Below, piece by piece: positions 5,469 through 7,761 of a stretch of 7,761 nt of DNA. Source of the DNA: Steroidobacteraceae bacterium (lineage in GTDB: Bacteria > Pseudomonadota > Gammaproteobacteria > Steroidobacterales > Steroidobacteraceae); NCBI GenBank assembly GCA_021325695.1, contig JAJTCR010000140.1, positions 1-7,761 of the forward strand, given 5' to 3'. The notes under the pieces were generated by a model. It saw only the letters and a list, made by a program, of their open reading frames with translations, searched no databases and was not told the DNA's origin. Within the stretch, counting starts at the first letter, position 1. Every line of letters begins with the position of its first letter. A program made the translations under genes and the position numbers.

Positions 5469-6925
5469 TTACGGCGCGACCACGTATTTCTGCACGGTCG
5501 AGGCGAGCACGCATGCGCCGGCCTCGATGCTGGCGCCGTGGACATCCACGTCGTCGCCCACGGCCAGGTCGGTGAACGCAATCTCGGAGGTCTCGCTCGC
5601 GTTGGCCGATTCGGTGATCTCGAGGTACCGCGTTCCCGCGTCGGTCCGGACGCACTGGGCCGTCGCGGTCGCCGTGTCGACTTCGAAGCGTCGCGTCTCG
5701 GGTATCGCATCGTCGTCGGCGTCGATCTTCGAGATCGTGGCCGCGACCACGCTCGCCGCCGGCGTGGTGTCCTGGTCGAGCACGACGAGCGACGACTTGA
5801 GAGGTTCGCCTTCGGTCGCCGGGTCGGTGAACACGCCGTCCACCTCGCCGGTCGTGCCGGGCTGCAACGCTGCCGATGTCAGTTCGTCGTTGCTGCCGAT
5901 CGCGAAGATGCGCGTGCCGGCCTGGAGCCTGACGTCGAGCGCGTCGGTCGCAAGCGGGTCGAACACGAAGATGTCGTTGTTGCCCGGGGCGGAAACCACG
6001 GTGCCGGGCACGCGGAGGTACGTGCCGAGGTCACCGCGTCGAGACGCAGGTCGTCGAGCCGCGTGTCGCCGTCGGCGTCGTCGTGCAGGCCGAGGAAACC
6101 GATCGCGGTCAGTCGGTCGTCGTTCGCGAGCGCGGTCAACGCCGCCGGATCCCCCGCTTCATCGAAGATGCCCGTGTTGTCGTCCGTGAAGACCTCGATG
6201 CACTCGGTGCCGGGCGTCATCGTGTGACCGTCCATCGTCGTGACCGGCTCGACCGGGCAGAGTTCGAACGAACCCGGGCCCACGTCGTCCGCGACGCCAT
6301 GGACGCGGACGAGATGATCGTCGTCAGGGCGGATCGTGACGAAAATGACGGGGCGGAACTGCCATCGGTCGCTGCCCGTCTGGTGCGCGTGCAGCGACTT
6401 CTCCATGTCGAGGTCGAGCTCGATCACGAGCATCTCGCCGCCGATCACCTCGAACGTGCCGCGCGGATTGAGGTCGAGCTTGCCGTTGCCGGGCAGGTTC
6501 GGCCGGTCCCAGTCCGGCTCGGGCTCCGGCACGCCCGCGGCGTCGCACTCCACCAGCGCGAGGTCGGAGAGCGTCAGGCGCACCTTGCTGTACGTGCCGA
6601 TCGGCACGCTCGCGTCCACCGTGAAGAAATCCGAGAAATTGCGCATCGCGAGCACGTCGATGGTGCGCTCGCCGCTGAAGAGGTTCGTCGCACCACCGTC
6701 GGACAGCAGGTCGAGGCCCGTGACGGTCGCGCGCACCTGGCAGAACTGGTCGATCGGCGCATCGGTGAGCAGCACGGCGACACTGCCGGTCGTCGGCGTC
6801 GAGTCGGACGAATCGCCATCGCTGCCGCCGCCACCGCAGGCCGCGAGCAGCAGCGCAGCCGTGGCCGCGGCGCCCAACCCGGCGCACGAACCCAGGCAGT
6901 TCCGGGAAGATCGAGGAGTCGGCAT
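5469..6925 (-). pseudogene. DUF4382/DUF5666-type lipoprotein gene with an apparent one-base frameshift
   Basis: The start is ATG 6923-6925, preceded by AAGGAGG (6930-6936) at 4-nt spacing. Frame A runs 298 sensible codons: lipoprotein signal with lipobox LAAC (Cys30), a Gly/Ser/Asp linker, then the DUF4382 opening TTGSVAVLLTDAPIDQFCQV (45-64) and a beta-rich region to about residue 200. A DUF5666-like stretch follows (LVRVHGVADDV, VFTDDNTG, LTAIGFLGLHDDADGD), ending LRLDAV at 6032. Frame B then continues LGTYLRVPGTVVSAPGNNDI with further DUF5666-like strands (TRIFAIGS, TGEVDGVF, DLAVGDDVDVHG) to the TAA at 5469-5471. Adding one base near 6030-6034 would give LDAVDLGTYLRVPGTV in one frame and a product of about 485 residues. 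After the junction frame A becomes Arg/Ser/Thr-rich shadow sequence until 5879. The function is unknown; proteins of this type are predicted surface or periplasmic beta-rich lipoproteins. The break is either a real mutation or a sequencing error. Confidence 0.85.
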
Positions 6926-6929
6926 GCAG

Positions 6930-6936
6930 CCTCCTT
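6930..6936 (-). promoter_or_regulatory. Ribosome-binding site of the DUF4382/DUF5666 gene
   Basis: AAGGAGG on the minus strand, 4 nt before ATG 6923-6925. It decides between this ATG and an in-frame TTG five codons upstream (6938-6940), which would place the site inside the coding sequence. A start at 6925 also gives a normal-length lipoprotein signal peptide. Confidence 0.75.
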
Positions 6937-7056
6937 GCAATGCTCACTTCTATGACAGCCCGATTGTGCGCCGAAGCGAGCCGTTGCCGAGGTCGCAAGT
7001 GTCTGCGGGTGGCGACAAACGCCGTGATCTCCGGCGATATGTCAAATTGGGCGGCG
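6937..7056 (-). other. Leader/promoter region of the DUF4382/DUF5666 gene
   Basis: About 120 nt between the terminator of the small upstream gene and the RBS of the lipoprotein gene hold no plausible coding sequence. A perfect TTGACA is present on the minus strand (complement of 7040-7045), just after the terminator. No good -10 lies 16-18 nt downstream of it (GCGTTT region), so the promoter is not assigned with confidence. Because a terminator precedes it, the gene must have its own promoter somewhere in this stretch. Confidence 0.35.
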
Positions 7057-7083
7057 AAAAAAACCCCGGGCACAGGCCCGGGG
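7057..7083 (-). terminator. Rho-independent terminator of the 65-codon gene
   Basis: On the minus strand an 8-bp perfect stem (7076-7083 with 7064-7071; CCCCGGGC/GCCCGGGG, loop CTGT) is followed at once by seven T (complement of A 7057-7063). It is the only canonical intrinsic terminator in the window. It lies about 70 nt after the stop of the small minus-strand gene at 7153 and insulates the DUF4382 gene downstream. Confidence 0.9.
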
Positions 7084-7090
7084 CGAGTGA

Positions 7091-7124
7091 GCGGACTTTG
7101 GTCGAAGGGAAGGGAAAAGTCCGC
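7091..7124 (-). other. 9-bp hairpin in the 3' untranslated region of the small gene
   Basis: 7091-7099 (GCGGACTTT) pairs perfectly with 7116-7124 (AAAGTCCGC) around a 16-nt loop, which is purine-rich on the plus strand and pyrimidine-rich in the minus-strand transcript. It stands 7 nt before the terminator stem, so the minus-strand RNA would end in two tandem hairpins. It could be a stabilised 3' UTR or the body of a small 3'-derived RNA; neither can be proven here. Confidence 0.5.
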
Positions 7125-7152
7125 CAGGGGAACCGTATGAAGGGAGGCGTTG

Positions 7153-7350
7153 CTAGTGCAGGCGCGCCCACTGCAGGACCTTGACGTCCTGCGCCGCCCG
7201 TCCGAAGTTGCGCGCGATGATCCGCTCCGCCTCCTTCGTCCCGCGTCCCGGGCGCGGCTGTCCGTCGAGCTCGACCACGCCCCGGAACTCCTCGAGGCCG
7301 CGAGGCTGCGGCTGCTCGACCAGGAAGTGGGCGTAGAACTTGATGCTCAT
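7153..7350 (-). CDS. Small hypothetical protein (65 aa), divergent from greB
   Basis: ATG 7348-7350 to TAG 7153-7155. I do not recognise the family. The protein starts MSIKFYAHFLVEQPQPRG and contains EEFRGVVELDG (20-30) and a basic/polar turn QPRPGRGTKEAERIIARNFG (31-50). It ends QDVKVLQWARLH. The mixed hydrophobic and charged pattern looks like a small folded alpha/beta protein, with no signal peptide or membrane segment. Support for coding: sensible amino-acid use, a stop followed by a clear terminator, and position between that terminator and a divergent gene. The frame stays open upstream, but that part lies opposite the greB start and is taken as shadow. No Shine-Dalgarno precedes the ATG; an AT-rich CATTAGTTT lies 8-16 nt upstream, so a very short or absent leader is possible. 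Confidence 0.7.
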   Translation of the reverse strand: MSIKFYAHFLVEQPQPRGLEEFRGVVELDGQPRPGRGTKEAERIIARNFGRAAQDVKVLQWARLH

Positions 7351-7434
7351 GGCCCGCAAACTAATGGCCCGCCCGGGCGTTTTCCGTGACGGCGCGCACA
7401 GAATCCCGACGCGCACCGGGCGGGTTGGGGAACC
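7351..7434. promoter_or_regulatory. Divergent intergenic region with a 9-bp inverted repeat and a 9-bp direct repeat
   Basis: These 84 nt must hold promoters for both greB and the small gene. CCCGCCCGG (7368-7376) is an exact inverted repeat of CCGGGCGGG (7416-7424), 39 nt apart, the second arm close to the greB start. ATGGCCCGC occurs twice, 15 nt apart (7349-7357 and 7364-7372). CAGAAT (7399-7404) is a possible greB -10 without a good -35. The role of the repeats is unknown; in sequence this GC-rich they may be chance. Confidence 0.35.
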
Positions 7435-7761
7435 ATGAGCCGTTACCGAAAACCGGCGGCGCCCGGATCGAAGTACTCGACGCCGGAGGGTGCGCAGCGA
7501 CTGCGCGCCGAACTCGAGGATCTGTGGCGCGTGCAACGCCCGCAGGTGACCCGCGCCGTGCAGGAAGCGGCCGCACAGGGCGATCGCTCCGAGAACGCCG
7601 AGTACATCTACGGCAAGCGGCACCTCCGTGAAATCGACCGGCGCGTGCGGTTCCTGCGCAAGCGCCTCGAGGGCCTGATCGTGGTGAGCCGGCCGCCGGA
7701 CGATCGCGGCCGCGTCTTCTTCGGCGCCTGGGTCACGGTGGAGGACGAGCGCGGCGAGGAA
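7435..7761 (+). CDS. greB: Transcription elongation factor GreB, 3' end outside the window
   Basis: Open for 109 codons from ATG 7435-7437 to the window edge. The family is about 155-165 residues, so roughly the last third is missing. The N-terminal coiled coil is complete: SRYRKPAAPGSKYSTPEGAQ leads into helix 1. The tip loop GDRSENAEYIYGKRHLREID (49-68) carries the acidic pair Asp50 and Glu53 that in GreA/GreB reaches through the RNA polymerase secondary channel and supports Mg2+-dependent cleavage of backtracked RNA. RRVRFLRKRLE (69-79) closes the coil. The IYGKRxLREIDRRVRFL pattern after the tip, with Lys/Arg in place of the GreA-type HAAKE, points to GreB rather than GreA. The C-terminal FKBP-like domain begins at about VFFGAWVTVEDE (94-105). 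The ribosome-binding site is weak (GGGGA just upstream). The gene is divergent from the small hypothetical gene. Confidence 0.95.
   Translation, partial: MSRYRKPAAPGSKYSTPEGAQRLRAELEDLWRVQRPQVTRAVQEAAAQGDRSENAEYIYGKRHLREIDRRVRFLRKRLEGLIVVSRPPDDRGRVFFGAWVTVEDERGEE

Noticed and set aside
6028..6036. Programmed ribosomal frameshift in the lipoprotein gene
   Set aside because: No slippery run, stimulatory stem or upstream stop at the junction is visible; a lost base explains it more simply.
6035..6955. Long plus-strand open frames (for example 6083-6955) opposite the DUF4382 gene
   Set aside because: They are His/Arg/Val-rich shadow translations; the minus strand has a lipobox, an RBS and a recognisable DUF4382 opening.
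7366..7384. Short hairpin GCCCG/CGGGC followed by a T-run, terminator-like on the plus strand
   Set aside because: The stem is only 5 bp with a 2-nt loop, and it lies upstream of greB where no plus-strand gene ends; it is part of the GC-rich promoter region.
7351..7623. Upstream extension of the 65-codon frame to 7623
   Set aside because: It runs antisense through the conserved GreB coiled coil and has no protein-like character before MSIKFYAHF.

Overview
The window is very GC-rich, densely packed bacterial chromosome. GreB at the right edge, DUF2721, proteobacterial-type LemA/TPM lipoprotein genes and an M13 peptidase lipoprotein suggest a high-GC gammaproteobacterium, perhaps near the Xanthomonadales, Steroidobacterales or Nevskiales. 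That placement is inferred from gene families and composition only. There is no sign of phage, transposon, CRISPR array, tRNA or rRNA.

Left block (1-4055, all minus strand). Read in transcription order, this is an envelope gene cluster: an M13 (neprilysin/PepO-like) zinc metallopeptidase lipoprotein, a LemA-family lipoprotein, a YgcG-like TPM-domain membrane protein with a glycine-rich tail, and a second small TPM-domain protein cut by the window edge. Gaps are 50, 44 and 5 nt, so an operon is likely. The first TPM gene appears broken: its signal peptide and its domain lie in different frames, and the start of the TPM domain is missing. A perfect 13-bp hairpin sits between lemA and this gene and covers most of its Shine-Dalgarno sequence.

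Middle (4105-5381). A class I SAM-dependent methyltransferase (minus) and a three-helix DUF2721 membrane protein (plus) are divergent, separated by 74 nt. A TATAAT element overlapping the methyltransferase stop codon could be the -10 box for the M13-lemA-TPM operon.

Right (5382-7761). DUF2721 converges on a large minus-strand DUF4382/DUF5666 lipoprotein gene, with a perfect 15-bp hairpin between them. The lipoprotein gene carries what looks like a one-base frameshift near 6030-6034. Beyond it lie a strong minus-strand intrinsic terminator, a second hairpin, a 65-codon gene of unknown function on the minus strand, and divergent greB on the plus strand, cut by the window end.

I see no clearly new multi-gene system. 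The points most worth checking are the two disrupted genes (true decay or assembly error), the RBS-covering hairpin in the lemA-TPM junction, the M13/LemA/TPM linkage, the convergent-gene hairpin, and the small gene with a structured 3' end opposite greB.
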